The notes under the pieces are model-generated. The model saw only the letters and a list, made by a program, of their open reading frames with translations, did no database searches and was not told where the DNA came from. A stretch of DNA of 64,000 nt. Source: Escarpia spicata. Taxonomy: Eukaryota > Annelida > Polychaeta > Sabellida > Siboglinidae. The stretch is taken from NCBI GenBank assembly GCA_963995525.1, contig OZ023217.1, forward strand, positions 5,265,405 through 5,329,404. The letters are read 5' to 3'. The number at the start of each line of letters is the position of its first letter. Position 1 is the stretch's first letter. Made by a program: the position numbers and the translations under genes. Shown here in pieces: positions 1 to 15,460 of this stretch.

Positions 1-147
1 GTAAGTATTTTTCGTGCAGGTTTTTGGGTCATTGTTTTATTACTGCATCGCTTGCAATATCTGATTTAATAGTTTTGATGAGTAATTAAATTATGAAATG
101 TGTAAAGTGTTCTAACGTCGAAACATTGTAGATACAAAATTGCTCGA

Positions 148-203
148 TGTGTTTGTGTGTGTGTGTGCGCGCGTGCGTGCGTGCGTGCGTGCGTGCGTGT
201 GTA
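148..203. repeat. (GT)n/(GCGT)n microsatellite
   Basis: A short alternating purine-pyrimidine run, GTGT changing to GCGT. No other feature is seen in the first 850 bases apart from AATAAA near 538. Confidence 0.9.
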
Positions 204-889
204 GGAAATGTTCTGTGACATGTATCTTTGTCAGATGGTTAGACGTTCAATCAAGAAAAGTATTTACATTTTTTTTAAACAATGTGTTAGTACGTTGTCG
301 CAGGATTTCAGTTGTTCTTAATTTAGACAAGTATGTAGTTAATGATTTTAATACAATCAATCAGATTTATGCTTATTTATGTTGATGTCGAGATTTCATG
401 TAATATGTTTGTCAGAATATATGTTGTGAAAGGATTTTAGTTTTTAATAGTTAGGTAAATGTGATGTGTATTAGTATGTTATGTGTGTTACTATTTAGGT
501 CAGTGTTGAAATACCGAGGTATGTATGTTTATAAGTTAATAAAAACGGTTCTATTGATTTTGGACTGCATAATTGCGTTGTGTTAATAATATCTTGGAAT
601 ATATAACAGTATAATAACCAAGAGCGGTAGCAATAATCAGAATAATTTACCAGAAGATGTAACTGCACCTAACTAATTTAAAAGTTGCATAGATAGACAC
701 TGGGATATCGAAGAGTGTATTTACAACTACAAAGTCTACAAGGAAGTAGTGGAACATTCATACGCATAGTGAAACTTAATGCAGAAATAGCACAAAAATA
801 CCTTTGTTTCTATACAGAAACACCAAATACCCAATAACATATCACTCGGGCCAAGTTTGCAAAAGGCCGCGCCAAACGCAGAGCCGGTT

Positions 890-1163
890 GGCTATACGAG
901 CTCGGCGAATAAGAAGTGGAATCAAATTCGCAAATCGCTAACTACGCCTAGCACCGCAAATGGCAGAGCCATGCAGATGGTTGGCTGGGCTCTGAAAATA
1001 AGAAATGAAATCTGATTTGAAGGCCTGGGCTCTGCGAACTACGCCATTGCGTGCACATTCGCATAGCAGGCCGCATGGGGTTTGTGAATATGAAACGAAT
1101 TCGCAGAGCTGAGCTCTACGAATAAGAAATGAAATCTTATTCGCAGAGCCCAGCTCTGCGAAT
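890..1163. repeat. Cluster of palindromic GCTCTGCGAAT units
   Basis: At 1139-1163 ATTCGCAGAGC and GCTCTGCGAAT form perfect 11-base arms around CCA. At 1099-1123 a similar pair has one mismatch. Between them GAATAAGA and TCTTATTC pair across seven bases. Older, diverged versions extend back to about 890. Confidence 0.7.
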
Positions 1164-1300
1164 AGCCTCGTCCAAATGACTAACGGACGCTGTCACTGGT
1201 GCAACCGCGGCTGGAGAGCGGCTGGCAGGCGGCTGTCGTGTGCCAACGAGTGCCGCCTGACAGCCGCTTAGATCGGGCCGAGGGTGGCGTGTTGGCTGGG

Positions 1301-1680
1301 GAATGATATGTTCAAATACCATCGCAGGTACCACTGAAACCTGATTGATCATTGAATGGTCCAGTGGTACTGAATGATATGTTCAAATACCATTGAGAAT
1401 ACCACTGAGACATACTGATTTATCATTAAATTTTATTGAATGATATGTTCAAATACCATTGCGAGTACCACTGAAACCTGATTTATCATTGAATGGTCCA
1501 ATGGTACTGAATGGTATGTTCAAATACCATTGAGAGTGCCAATGAGACACACTAATTTATCATTGAATGGTCTAATGGTATTGAATGGTATTTTCAAATA
1601 CCATTGAAGATACCACTGAGTCCCACTGATTTACCATTGAATAGTCCAAGGGTACCGAATGGTATTCAATGGTATACCAT
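1301..1680. repeat. 72-bp tandem array, about five copies
   Basis: Each unit contains GTTCAAATACCATTG, GTACCACTGA and TTTATCATTGAATGGTCC with scattered substitutions. The array is old enough for copies to have diverged. Confidence 0.85.
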
Positions 1681-1879
1681 TGGCTCTTTTTTGTAAGGTA
1701 CGATTCGCTGCCGTAGACTCTCATCTTGGTGTTCTCAGTGCGCATCTTGTTTTCCCGTACTCTTTTGGTCAGGTTGGCCATAGTGACAGTGGCTTTTGAA
1801 CTTGTTAGCATACAACATTATTGATCAATTATGGATTATCCCCATCATTGAGTTGGCTTTATTAATTCTTTTTGACGTA

Positions 1880-4135
1880 TATGCCTCAAAATTAAACGAT
1901 GAAGAAAGTCATATTCCAATATCTTTCACCTTGTTCGTACTTGTAAGTGTTGTCTGGTTGCTTCCCAGTGAATAGCCTTTTTCCTTGTGAATAATGATCC
2001 AATTCTCATATGACTACATTTAACTGGATGAAATTACAAAAGTGATGTATCTGTCCAGCGTTCGGCAGAAATAATATCTTGTTGCAGTTTTGTGCAGTCC
2101 TCTTCGGTATAAATAGGATTGAAGAGCTTCATATCATCCACAAACAAGAAAATGTGAGAGCTCTTTATAACATTAGGTAAATCATTTGTGAATATAACAA
2201 AAAGAAGGGGGCCAATCACTGATCTTTGTTGTATATTCCACTGATTACCTCCTGCCAATTTGAAAATATGTTATTTACTCTTACTCGTTGTCTTCTGTGG
2301 GCCAGCAGAGCTGTAACCCAGTTAAAAATGTCCCCTTTTTATGCCATAGCTCTGAAGTTTCTCAATGAGTTGAATATGTGGAACCTTGTCGAAAGCTTTC
2401 AAAAAATCACAATATGTTTGTGCATCCTCCATTATCCAGTGTTTCAGACCATGAATCGAGTACTTTGTAAAGTTGAAATACTGTAGAAAGGCTCTTGATG
2501 AATCTAAATTGTTCATCGCTCAGCAGGTCATTTTCTTCATATTTTTTCTGATTTTTCCTTCCAATATTTTCCCTACTGCACTCGTTAAAATGACTGGACG
2601 GTAGTTCTGTGCTTGGATTTTAATTTCTTTCTTATCAATCGCAGATTTGTTAGCTTGTTTCCAGTCTGTGCATAATTGTTTCTGTTGTGAGTGATGTGTT
2701 AAATATGATTGATAATGGAGTGCTGACGCTCTTTGCTAATTCGTTTAAGACAAGAGGATGGAGGCCATCAGATCCTGATGATTTAAATGTCTTTAGTTTT
2801 TCGTTTTGATGCCACTATCGATGGGTTGATATTGCAAGATTCCACAGTGTTATAACATTTTATAGGTTCCTCCGGGATGTCTCCTTCTGGTTCTCTCGTA
2901 AATACCGAGGATAAGTAATTAGTTAACAACTATGCTTTTTTCCAAGTCCGACTTAGTGATGTCATCTTTGTCTTCGTTTTCTATCAAGTTGGGTATTCCA
3001 GTTTTTGTCTTCATTTTTACCTATGCGTACTGCCAGAATTTCTTAGGATTATGTTTTATTTGATTAATGATATCCTTTTCATTAAATTTCTTTGCCTTTC
3101 TTCTTAGTCTCCTGACCTGATTGCACAATCGGCTAAATTCTTGATAAGCTTGGACATCAAGATATTTCTTCCACAATCTGTTTTTCCTTTTGATTTTAGC
3201 TCGGGTTTTCACGTCTAGTGGTACTGGGTATTTTCTGGCTCTTTCCGATATCACCTTGTTTGGTATACATTGTTCTTCTGCATCTCTAATTTTCGAAATA
3301 AAGATATCCCATTGGGCTTGCACATCTCCCTGGTGGTTAGAACATTCTGCCTCCAAATCAATGTTTAACGTGTCATCCATTTGGGAATAATCTCTTTTAT
3401 CATATTTATAAACAGTTTTGATGATCGGTTCATATACTGGTGTGCAGGTGAGAACCACTTTGATAACAGAATGGTCGCTTCTTCCTAATGCTGAGGCTGT
3501 CTCGATTATTGAGATCTCGGTATATTCACTGGAGAGTACAAGATCAAGCATCGATGGCTTTGTTGTACCTCTACCTCTAGTGGGCTGTGTAATATTTTGC
3601 ACCAAGCAAGTGTCGATTTTTTTCAATAAATTGAAATTATTTATCATCAGTACTTGCTGCTGTAGTTGAGATTATTTCCTAATAAATCTTTAGGTAGTTG
3701 AAATCTCCAAGTAGTAGAACATGTGAAAAACATTTCTCACTTATTTTATTTTATCTAGTAATTCGTTAAGGTGTCATTGTTCTCAGTGGTGCTGTTAGGA
3801 CTTCTATAAAAAGAGCCTACGAGAAGGGTATCCTTCCCTTTCAAAATGCAAAACAGTTCTTCATTAAACTGAACATCAAACTGGTGTACTTGAAATGCCA
3901 AAGAATTGTGAATAAACAAGAACATCCCTCTGCCTTTGCCTTCAGTCATGTTCACAGTTTACATATAATACCCTTCCAGGTTGTATTCCTGCGAGGTAAG
4001 TTGCCTTTTAAAATGTGTAGGCTTTAATTCTGAAATTGCTATAACATGTGGTGGAGTTAAGTGTTTTTCTATTCTACATTTGAGTTCAGTTAGTTTTTCT
4101 TTGTCAGTACATCAGCATTTGTATACCATACAATT
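1880..4135 (-). mobile_element. Decayed non-LTR retrotransposon (endonuclease and reverse transcriptase)
   Basis: In minus-strand order: an endonuclease-like start near 4130 (VWYTNADVLT), MFLFIHNSLAF and TLLVGSFYRSPNSTTENND (3755-3955), a linker with TKPSMLDLVLSSEY, GRSDHSVIKVVL and IINQIKHNPKKFWQYA (3021-3647), then RT blocks FLKAFDKVPHIQLIEKL and QRSVIGPLLFVIFTNDLPN with FVDDMKLF as the catalytic box (2034-2516). Frameshifts and stops break it into at least four pieces, so it is inactive. The intact A of the usual F/Y-A-D-D box is V here. Confidence 0.85.
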
Positions 4136-4139
4136 ATTT

Positions 4140-7100
4140 CTTCTTTTTGTTTAAATTTACTACCAATGATTCATCGTGTTGCTCAAAGCGATTGCTGGGG
4201 TCCAAACACCAATATAGTTTCTGAAATGGGGGATTGCCGTGAATCATGCCCGGCAAGCCATTTCAATTCAACAAAATCCATGTACTGGATCGCACATAAG
4301 GGTTCGCATAATTTTTTGCTGTGCTTCTAAATGTTAATATAATAGTAGAGGTGGTGCATGCCAGTTGAAAATAAAATTTTCATTTTTCCAATATGTAATG
4401 CGAATTTGGTTTTCTGTTACAGGAGTGGGCCGGCGGTTTAATATAACAAGCGGGGATATATACAGTTGGGAGCTTAACACTGATAAAGTGGGTTTATATG
4501 TTTGTTCAGATAGTTTCATAACTAGTATAGATTGTATTATTTTTCTGTCAAATGATACAAACATGCGATATTATCTCTTTTGTGAAACATTAACACTTGT
4601 TTATCAAATTTCAGATATATGTATGTGTCATATGACTTTTCCAACAATGTAAACAATATAATTTGTGATTGAATGCTGTTAGAATATTGTGTTGTAAATG
4701 CAGACATACTATGTCATTTGTTTGTTTAAAAGCTGTTGAATTGTGTTGCTTATGACAATAGCGTTTCAGTGTTGTGTGTGGCAGGTTCGATTCTGACTGG
4801 TGTTCAGTATGTGTACACTACTGGTTGTGCACACACACTTATTCCATTCAATAACTTCAGCCGTTTACAATAACTCCACGTAAACTAAGTTAATTCCACG
4901 TAAACAACTATTGGAAATAGTACATCAAATTAGCATGCCACATATAACATGGCAATGGCAGCTAGGTAGGAAGAAACTTCACAAGGCTAAGCAATGACTC
5001 GGTCGTGGAAACAAGGGTGGAAACAAATATTACCCAAGTGGGATGAAAATGTAGGAATTTGTACATAAATAAAGTTTTAAATTCACAGAGAAAACCAATC
5101 AACTAGGGAGTATTTCAACCTGAAGAGGGCATGAATACAACACTTTATCCCCCAACATCACCCATTTGTATATATCACAGCACCCCAACATGTTATGCAA
5201 ATGTTGCCTATGTACTATGCAGTAAAAAGATGGCTGGAGGAAAGGAGCCAACTTGCATGGTTTCTACAGAAAGACGTCAGTAGCCGACAACATGCTAATG
5301 CTAAATAGGTCGGTGAATTGTAGATATTATGTAGCAATACAACTGGGGCCGGCATGCTTGCTGTGAATATGTGATTCAATTATTGTATTGATGTATACAT
5401 AATCTTTGTTATTTAATAAAAGTTTAAGTTGGCCTATATCAATCTACAGTGTTACTGAATGTCAAATGTTTCAAACAAGTTCAAGTTAGGGAATAACAAA
5501 ATAATGTTCTTCTTGAGGAAACTTTGTTTTTTTATATAAAAATAAATAATACACAAGTTACTATTGTTAGTGTACATACCTGAATCGTATGAACTTTGCT
5601 TATTACCCCCAATATGGACAAAAACCCATCATTACCCAACTAAATGTAGATCTACACACCATAAACTGTGTTCATCTTGGAACCAATCTGCATCCAGTTT
5701 TCACCAGGTCAGATATCCACAGCTAGACGAGCATGTCGGCCAATTTTTTTAATAATTTACTATTAAGACCTAACGTTTATTTACCACGTGACATTTTCAT
5801 TATACTATACTGGCATCTAAAATGTAAGGCAATAATGCTGTATTTAAAACATTTATATCATTAAACCACACATGATTCATCCAACTCTACAAAACTACAA
5901 AAGCAGGCATGTCCGTGTGAAATGTTGCACATTCTAATGAAATACATCACAAGATTTATTTCCCCTACAACTCTCTTTCTGTGTGGAAAAATATTCAATA
6001 AGTATTTGGCATGTTTGGCATTTGCGCTCAATAAATACTTTGTATCAGACCATCACTTCTGTTGGCATGATCTAGTGGTATGATTGCACATAATTACCGT
6101 ATCTCTCCATCATATTAACATTGCTTTGTGAATCTACCCTTCAACATTCAATGATAACATTTTACTGCTAGAAAATGTGTACAAATAAAGTAAAATGACA
6201 AAGAATTCATATCTACAGGCTAATGGTACAATTCAGTCAGACATTAGTTAACCTCCTGCTTCGCATAGATCTGATCTACACATTTCGTATCACTGTAGCT
6301 ACACACAAGTTTACATTGTCTAGATGCTGTTTGCAACATTGAAAATACAGCGGGTGTTTCTCTTTGGTTGACTTGGCTACGCTGCCTAAGTCAATATCTA
6401 CTCTTCAGCATTACATATTACAGCATCAGGCCTAGCAGAACCAACCAACCAATACTCCAACATCTCACTTCCTGTTGCATAGGCATTCACCTTCATGACA
6501 TTTTGTTTGCCATTTCTCACGATTTCCGATACTTAATAATTTAATCAGTCTTTATATCTTTTTATCAGACATTTTCCAGCCAAATGACAACAAAACTGCT
6601 TTTGTTTCAACTATCAACCAGCCGAATATACTTTCTTCTTCTTTTTCTTGTGTTAATAAGTTTCAAATCAAGTATCAACCAGCCGAGATAAAATAAAACT
6701 AATAAAGCTGACTAAATAATTTTTTTTATAAGAAAAAACTGTCTGCAGCACTGACCCCAAAACATAAAGAAACAAGAACAATTTAGAGTTATGTACAATG
6801 TAGGAGTTTTTAGTTCGTTGGTTTTGAGTAGCCCGAAGATACACTGTAGCAACTGGACGGTCGCAGCAATGAGGGGTGTCATGGCGCCATGACATACCCC
6901 GACATCGTCAGGGTCCCTTGCCCTGGATGTACAGGTTGCTGACACAACCTCCAGCATCTTCTCGTGTTGGCCAAATGTCATGCCGTCCAGGTTAGGCACG
7001 CCGCCTAAATGAAACATAACATAACAACCACTGTCAACCCTCTGGCAACACTGGCCAAACACGCTACGTGATCTGTTGCCTAGCAAAACCTTCGTCAAGT

Positions 7101-7190
7101 CATCAGAAAACATGTGGTGGGTTCGGATATTCCATCGAATATTTTGTTGAAGTAGTTCCAGACATACTGACCAATGAGCAACGCGGTTCT
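4140..7190. other. No recognised gene
   Basis: AT-rich sequence with no frame of coding character and no clear repeats. The longest open stretch, minus strand 6712-7221, has no recognisable domain and runs into low-quality composition. Confidence 0.6.
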
Positions 7191-7198
7191 CTGACACG

Positions 7199-7470
7199 AG
7201 TGGCGCTTGATACACCACCAACCTGCTAGACTTACTGCGCTCAGCCCTCAGAGTGGCGCTTGATACACCACCAACCTGCTAGACTTACTGCGCTCAGCCC
7301 TCAGAGTGGTGCTTGATACACCACCAACCTGCTAGACTTACTGCGCTCAGCCCTCAGAGTGGCGCTTGATACACCACCAACCTGCTAGACTTACTGCGCT
7401 CAGCCCTCAGAGTGGCGCTTGATACACCACCAACCTGCTAGACTTACTGCGCTCAGCCCTCAGAGTGGCG
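7199..7470. repeat. 53-bp tandem array, five near-identical copies
   Basis: The unit begins GAGTGGCGCTTGATACACCA and ends CTCAGCCCTCA. Copies are almost identical, one carrying ggtgct for ggcgct. It lies beyond the 3' end of NUBPL. Confidence 0.93.
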
Positions 7471-7675
7471 GGCGTCAGGCTGAGATCGCGCAATTACATC
7501 AAGACTCTGAGATAGCAGGCGGAAGACCGCACGGGATGGAGGAAACTTTGGGGGAGATGTTAAGATGACATTAAGATGTCCCCTAGACTATTTATGTCGC
7601 AGGAACAGTACATCATCATCATCATCATAACGCAGACGACAGAACAGGACCATCTCAAAAACTAGACAGAATGGC

Positions 7676-7681
7676 TTTATT
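7676..7681 (-). terminator. NUBPL: Poly(A) signal AATAAA of NUBPL
   Basis: A canonical AATAAA lies on the minus strand about 100 bases beyond the NUBPL stop codon, a normal distance for a short 3' untranslated region. Confidence 0.7.
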
Positions 7682-7782
7682 TCCAAGGTTCTACTGTTCA
7701 TGCATTTTCATCACATTAAGACACATAAAGCATTTATAAATGTTCCAAAAGGAAGATGTTGCTCAGCATGACCACTAAGGCA

Positions 7783-10556
<2,774 letters not shown>

Positions 10557-11039
10557 CTACAAAACACATGGTTAAGGCTGACTACATGCATCAGGCAGTT
10601 TGCATATTCAGGAATAAAAACGTTATTAAAATTGTTATTATAAAATCAAATATCACATATCATAGCAAGTTACCTGGGTACATCAATGTCTATTATTACA
10701 TCAACATTATAATATTCAAGATTATAATACATGTGGAGAAAATGACATATGTACAACCAAAATCTGCAAACTATATATTCGACAAAACATATTATACACA
10801 GTAAACAATACAATAATACTGACAAACAAACTCACCCACAGACTATGTGGATGTGTGGCATATGCAAAAATGCATTATACCATTATGAAATAGCAAAATG
10901 TCACACTTATCAAAATAATGAAATACTTTGACCAGATATAACTGTTAATGTACATATTCATATTGATGGACATAATTTATTTTTGAAGTAATGATTCATG
11001 TTTTATTATTGTTGTTGTGTGCTAATAAACATTTCATAT

Positions 11040-11345
11040 TAAAGTAAAGGTAAGTCTTTACATAGTGCGGCACCCAGACCTTAAGACCGCTCAAAGTGCT
11101 TTACACTTTACTCCCTGGCAGACCTGTTCGATCAAACACCATCTATTCTCTGGGAAGCATTCAGCTATGCTGCAATTACTTTGCAAAGACCATTCATAGA
11201 CAAATAACCACCAGTTACTCATATTAATAGCGCTGAACGAATTGGAACAAGGTAGAGTGAACAAACTTGCCAAAGGTTTAACCTGGCAACAAAAATTACT
11301 GAAAGCGGAATCTCTCAACCGAGTCCAATGTTCTAACTAACATGA
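11040..11345 (-). mobile_element. tRNA-derived SINE, copy 2
   Basis: It shares the body of the SINE at 9990 (plus-strand blocks CACTTTACTCCCTGGCAGAC and ACCTGTTCGATCAAACACC). The tRNA-like head near 11310 is degraded and the B box is lost. Confidence 0.65.
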
Positions 11346-11412
11346 AGCCCACTACTGGGGACAGCTTTAGTATTAGACAGGTGTATAAACACACAAGGTA
11401 TACCTGGAGAGG

Positions 11413-11452
11413 TGGAGCTCAGTGGCGCAGTGGCTACAGCTTCGGACTCTTG
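11413..11452 (+). repeat. tRNA-head-like fragment
   Basis: GAGCTCAGTGGCGCAGTGGC TACAGC resembles an A-box half of a tRNA or SINE head. No B box follows before AT-rich sequence begins. Confidence 0.3.
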
Positions 11453-11725
11453 ATACAATTCACACACAGTGCAAATTTTTAAGCAACTTAACTTAATTAA
11501 TCAATTAAAATTACAAGTATTAACATTTTAATTTAAATACGTTCACTAAAGTCTACCTGTTTAAAGAACATTTACTGACATAATATAATACATAGGATTA
11601 TATAATTTAGATATACATATAAAAAAAAAACATATTAAAAAAAATATTTGTTATAACTGTGGTGGCTCCTATAATAGCGACAATGTCTTAGTCGGAGCCA
11701 CTGACTCCCTATTTGTTATAAAATT

Positions 11726-11925
11726 NNNNNNNNNNNNNNNNNNNNNNNNNNNNNNNNNNNNNNNNNNNNNNNNNNNNNNNNNNNNNNNNNNNNNNNNNNN
11801 NNNNNNNNNNNNNNNNNNNNNNNNNNNNNNNNNNNNNNNNNNNNNNNNNNNNNNNNNNNNNNNNNNNNNNNNNNNNNNNNNNNNNNNNNNNNNNNNNNNN
11901 NNNNNNNNNNNNNNNNNNNNNNNNN
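11726..11925. other. Assembly gap, 200 N
   Basis: A run of exactly 200 undetermined bases followed by CT-rich sequence. A collapsed microsatellite is the likely cause, and missing exons here cannot be excluded. Confidence 0.99.
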
Positions 11926-12067
11926 CCTCTCTCCCTCTCTCCTTCCTTCACTCTCTCTCCCTCCCCCCTCCCTCCCACTCTTTCCCTCTCTCTCCTCCCA
12001 CCCTCTCCACCCTTTGTGTCAAATCAATGTTGTATGTCTATCTAATGTCCAACATGAATCCGTCAAG

Positions 12068-12310
12068 TTAGTCTGTCCACGGCAACCGCCGTCCATGATT
12101 CGGGTCGGATCTATACTGTGTTTTGAGCACGTCTTTGTAGCGAGTAGTATGTAGTCTGCCTACTGTTTTCTTTCCGTCCTGCACCTCCACAAAATAGAAG
12201 TATTCGGGAAGTCTGATTTCCACCCTGCAGACATATCCAGCCCAGTGGACATACGACGTTGGCACAGACTGTTCATAAGTAGTCGGAGGCTTGTTGTAGC
12301 AAGAATGTCT
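12068..12310 (-). mobile_element. C-terminal fragment of a non-LTR retrotransposon
   Basis: The minus strand reads SYVHWAGYVCRVEIRLPEYF, then VEVQDGKKTVGRLHTTRYKD and VLK. This follows the pattern at the end of RTE-like and related LINE polyproteins (RWAGHV-x(6)-RLPK-x(4)-EL-x-GKR-x-GRP-x(3)-RYKD-x-LK). No reverse transcriptase remains. Confidence 0.7.
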
Positions 12311-12369
12311 TCGTTTGAGATTATATCTTACCAGCGAATTCCTGAGAGTGTTTGTTCTCATTGCCACAA

Positions 12370-14570
12370 TAATAGATTCAATTACAACGAGAATGGTTGC
12401 AATAATGTTTGCTTTTCAAAATAACCATGGCAGGTAAATTGATAAGTCGTATCACCAGTATTGTCACTGACGTCATTTGCCGTTTCTCTGTATCGTTTCA
12501 TTAACCACAATCCAATGCGCGCGGGATGGTTTCACCCGACATTACAATAATAACTCGGTAGAGTTTCAACATTCCAGTAGTCTATTTACTTTGCTGTGCA
12601 CTGGAATGTCCACTGCGACACACCGAGTTAATGTTGAAATGTATAGTAGCTGTTCGAATATGTGCTCCAACACCAAGACAATGTCTTTGGGAAACGCTTA
12701 GCCATTAAATCTGCGAAAAGTGTTCGTTCATATAATGCAAGTATTTTCTTCATTTCACACGCTAAGGTTTCGAACGGCAGAACTAAATAAAATTCGGTCC
12801 TCCCGTTCAACACCCAAAGCCCTGTCAGTGTAGCCCCGAATGCCCAAGATTTATAACTGAATAATAACTTTGTTGTAATTGAAATAAAGATCAAAGGAGA
12901 CAGGTGTTGATTACGTCGGTCGAAACAAATAATTGTAACCTGCGCAGACACTTAGGTCTGACGCATACATCAACACCCACCCTCACACCGCCTTCCATCG
13001 GCCCATCATGCCCCGTTCGGAAAGTAGATAAGCCCAAGTTAAACAACACTGCTTCCTGCAAGAATTGATAAAAAGTTGACATTGCGGTTTGCTTAGATTT
13101 TCTTGATATTTGACAATGTGATTTTGTCTAGGAAAGTGGAAGTTTGACGTGTGGTTTTCTCCGGAAATGCGGCAGTTTGATAATCCGATTCCTTGCAGGG
13201 ATAAAGAAGTTTGAGACTGTGCATTCTTGCGAGATTGTGAACGTTTTATGAAGTAATTTTCGCGAGAAAGTTTGAACAACAGGTTGGCTGACTGTTTGAT
13301 TATAAGATATTTGTGAACGCTGCCATACTGTTTCGTTATGTTTTGCATGATTTAACCCGTAGGGCCTAATGGTGAATGCATGTCATATTACACGAATAGA
13401 ACATCAATGTTGTTAATTAAAAGAGTGACACGTAATGTCTACATTTCCCAGAATGCATATGGAAAGAGACCGGCTGTTCAAATTCAAACGAATCACACTC
13501 GCCACCTACCGAACAAAACTAAGGGTGGGCTTCCTCGAGTTCTGTGACATCGGTTTGCTAAAGGGAAAGACGGATATAGATCGGGCGCCGTTTCTAAGAT
13601 TCCTAGTAAATCACAAGGGTGTTGGGGTGCGTTTTTGGACCTCCAATTGCACATTTCCCCAAACATGCAATATCTTCATGAACCGTAGACTCATCTCTTG
13701 TCTGTGATGACATAGGCTGATTATGGAGGTGCTTTTCTATTGTTTTAAACAAATGGAACTATTCCCCCTCAAGCGGAACTATTTTCTCTCAAACGGAACT
13801 CTTGCCTCAATGTGCGGGGTGCGTGCCCAACGGTCGCACCTCCAGCCTACTGATTTGCCCCTGTTATATACTGTCGGCCGACTACGCGTAAAGGTTTGGG
13901 GTGGGTAAACAGTAAAAAAAAAACGTTCGAAGTGAAAGCAGCTTGTTACATCATGATCTACAACAGTATACCGAAGTAGACTTCGTAAAGCATTAGCTGA
14001 GCTCGATGCGACACCGTTGTTTTTTGAGCCGTGTTTACCAGTCGGCGGCCCTGGAGTCAGATAAGAACACGGCACCCAAAACTGATATATGGTATTCCGC
14101 AAGGGGTTGATTGTGTTAACGCAGCCTCTACTTCCCGGTAGATGGTAGTAAAACAAACCAACACATTTAAAAAACTACTAGTGAAATCGCTGAAACGAGC
14201 TATTAAAATCGCCAAACTTGAATTAATGGAACTTTAAAAACAAACAGAAATAAATTACCAAACATTTGAGTGCCATAATATCTAACTTCCATAGCTTTAT
14301 AATAATACTAATGATAGCTTCTTATTCTGTATCTTTTCTTTGCGACATATTGACTGTTATTGTTTTATATAAGTAAGTTTTTTTATAACAATTACAATGA
14401 TAATATAAAATTAATTATAATTATTAGTATTAAGAAGAAGAAGAAGAATGAAAACGTTCCAACCACACGCGTTATATTCACATTCCTATACCTTTATCAT
14501 CGCAACAACATTCTTAGGAATACCTCCAACTAAACACCAATGTGACGCATCAAAATATGATATCATATGC
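12370..14570. other. No recognised gene
   Basis: Several open stretches of 60-130 codons occur on both strands without similarity to any family I know. A (GAA)n run lies at 14430-14447. NUBPL 5' exons would be expected in this direction, but none was identified. Confidence 0.55.
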
Positions 14571-14574
14571 GCGG

Positions 14575-15133
14575 TCTACTGGGGAACAGGGCGACCATTG
14601 TGTGCGCGTGTGGGACGGTGTCGGCCCGGTGTCGCGCCTTCCCCCGCGGACATGAATAATCCAATTAACGCGTGTATAATCAACAGCCACCACGGGGGAC
14701 CGCGCTCTCGCGGGCCCGTTGTCACCGCGCCTCGAGTACCGGCCGGCAAACTTTGTACCCTCGCCGCTGACGCTTTTTCTAGCGTCGCCGTGACACGCGC
14801 TGGGCAGTCGAGTCGGGCCACAGGAGAATTAACAACGTTGATTTAGCAGCGGCTATGTAACGATAAGGTCCGCATTCTCGTTGAGTTTGTCACGCGCGAA
14901 GCGTGCTCCAAAACGTTGTGCTCAAAGGGGGACTCTGAAGCCGGTGTTGGGACTCGTTGGACGGGGATTTGTTTTTGGAATCGACCGTCGCGACACGGGA
15001 AGGCACGCCAGCGGGGAATGATCGCGCTGGTGTGAATCGCGTCCGGTCTGCCACTGCAGGACGGTGGACGGTGGGTTGGGCTTAATTGGACTTGGGACGT
15101 AGGTGTACTCTCGCCACAATGAGGCAGGTGAGT
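14575..15133 (+). promoter_or_regulatory. CpG-rich block, candidate promoter with short first exon
   Basis: This half-kilobase is far richer in CG dinucleotides than the AT-rich DNA around it (for example gtgtcggcccggtgtcgcgc near 14630). It ends in CGCCACA-ATG-AGG-CAG followed by a consensus GTGAGT donor at 15128. The ATG context is good, and MRQ ends in phase 0, the phase needed by the GRDP-like exon at 23831. Joining them is inference; a promoter for an unrelated transcript on either strand is equally possible. Confidence 0.3.
15119..15127 (+). CDS. Possible three-codon first coding exon (MRQ)
   Basis: ATG AGG CAG sits in a good initiation context and is followed directly by GTGAGT. It would give MRQ joined to AADEREYVG of the GRDP-like gene across an 8.7 kb intron. 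Phase agreement alone has a one-in-three chance of being accidental. The donor and the 14 bases after it are repeated once immediately downstream. Confidence 0.22.
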
Positions 15134-15354
15134 TCTCGTGTGATACACTTGTGAGTTCTCGTGTGATACACTTGTTACCCAGTTTCATCCTCAGCACATA
15201 TCATTATGTATTTACCAGTATCTGTTCCCGGATATTTGCCGATATGTATCCGTGTGTCACACAGTGATCCGGTAGCACAACCGTCGTGATATTTTCTCTT
15301 ATCATCGATGTTGAGCCGCTTGGTTTCTCCACGTTTCTACGGCGGCCCCATTGT

Positions 15355-15460
15355 GTGTACTGTTACCTCTAACATCATCGCCATAGTCATCATTATCAAA
15401 GTCGTCATCATCGTCATCATCAAAGTCATTATCATCACCATCATCGTCATCTATAACTTA
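15355..15460. repeat. (ATC)n-like imperfect repeat
   Basis: Repeated ATC/GTC/ATT triplets (for example catcatcgtcatcatcaaag). A similar short run lies at 19210-19262. Confidence 0.7.

Noticed and set aside
1..20. Window begins with GTAAGT, a perfect splice donor
   Set aside because: The upstream exon would be outside the window, so nothing can be tested here.
6712..7221. 169-codon minus-strand frame beyond the NUBPL 3' end
   Set aside because: No recognised domain, unlike codon composition, and it lies beyond the NUBPL poly(A) signal.
14448..15197. Proline/arginine-rich frames on both strands
   Set aside because: CpG-rich sequence has few stops; none shows domain similarity. Kept only as a possible promoter.
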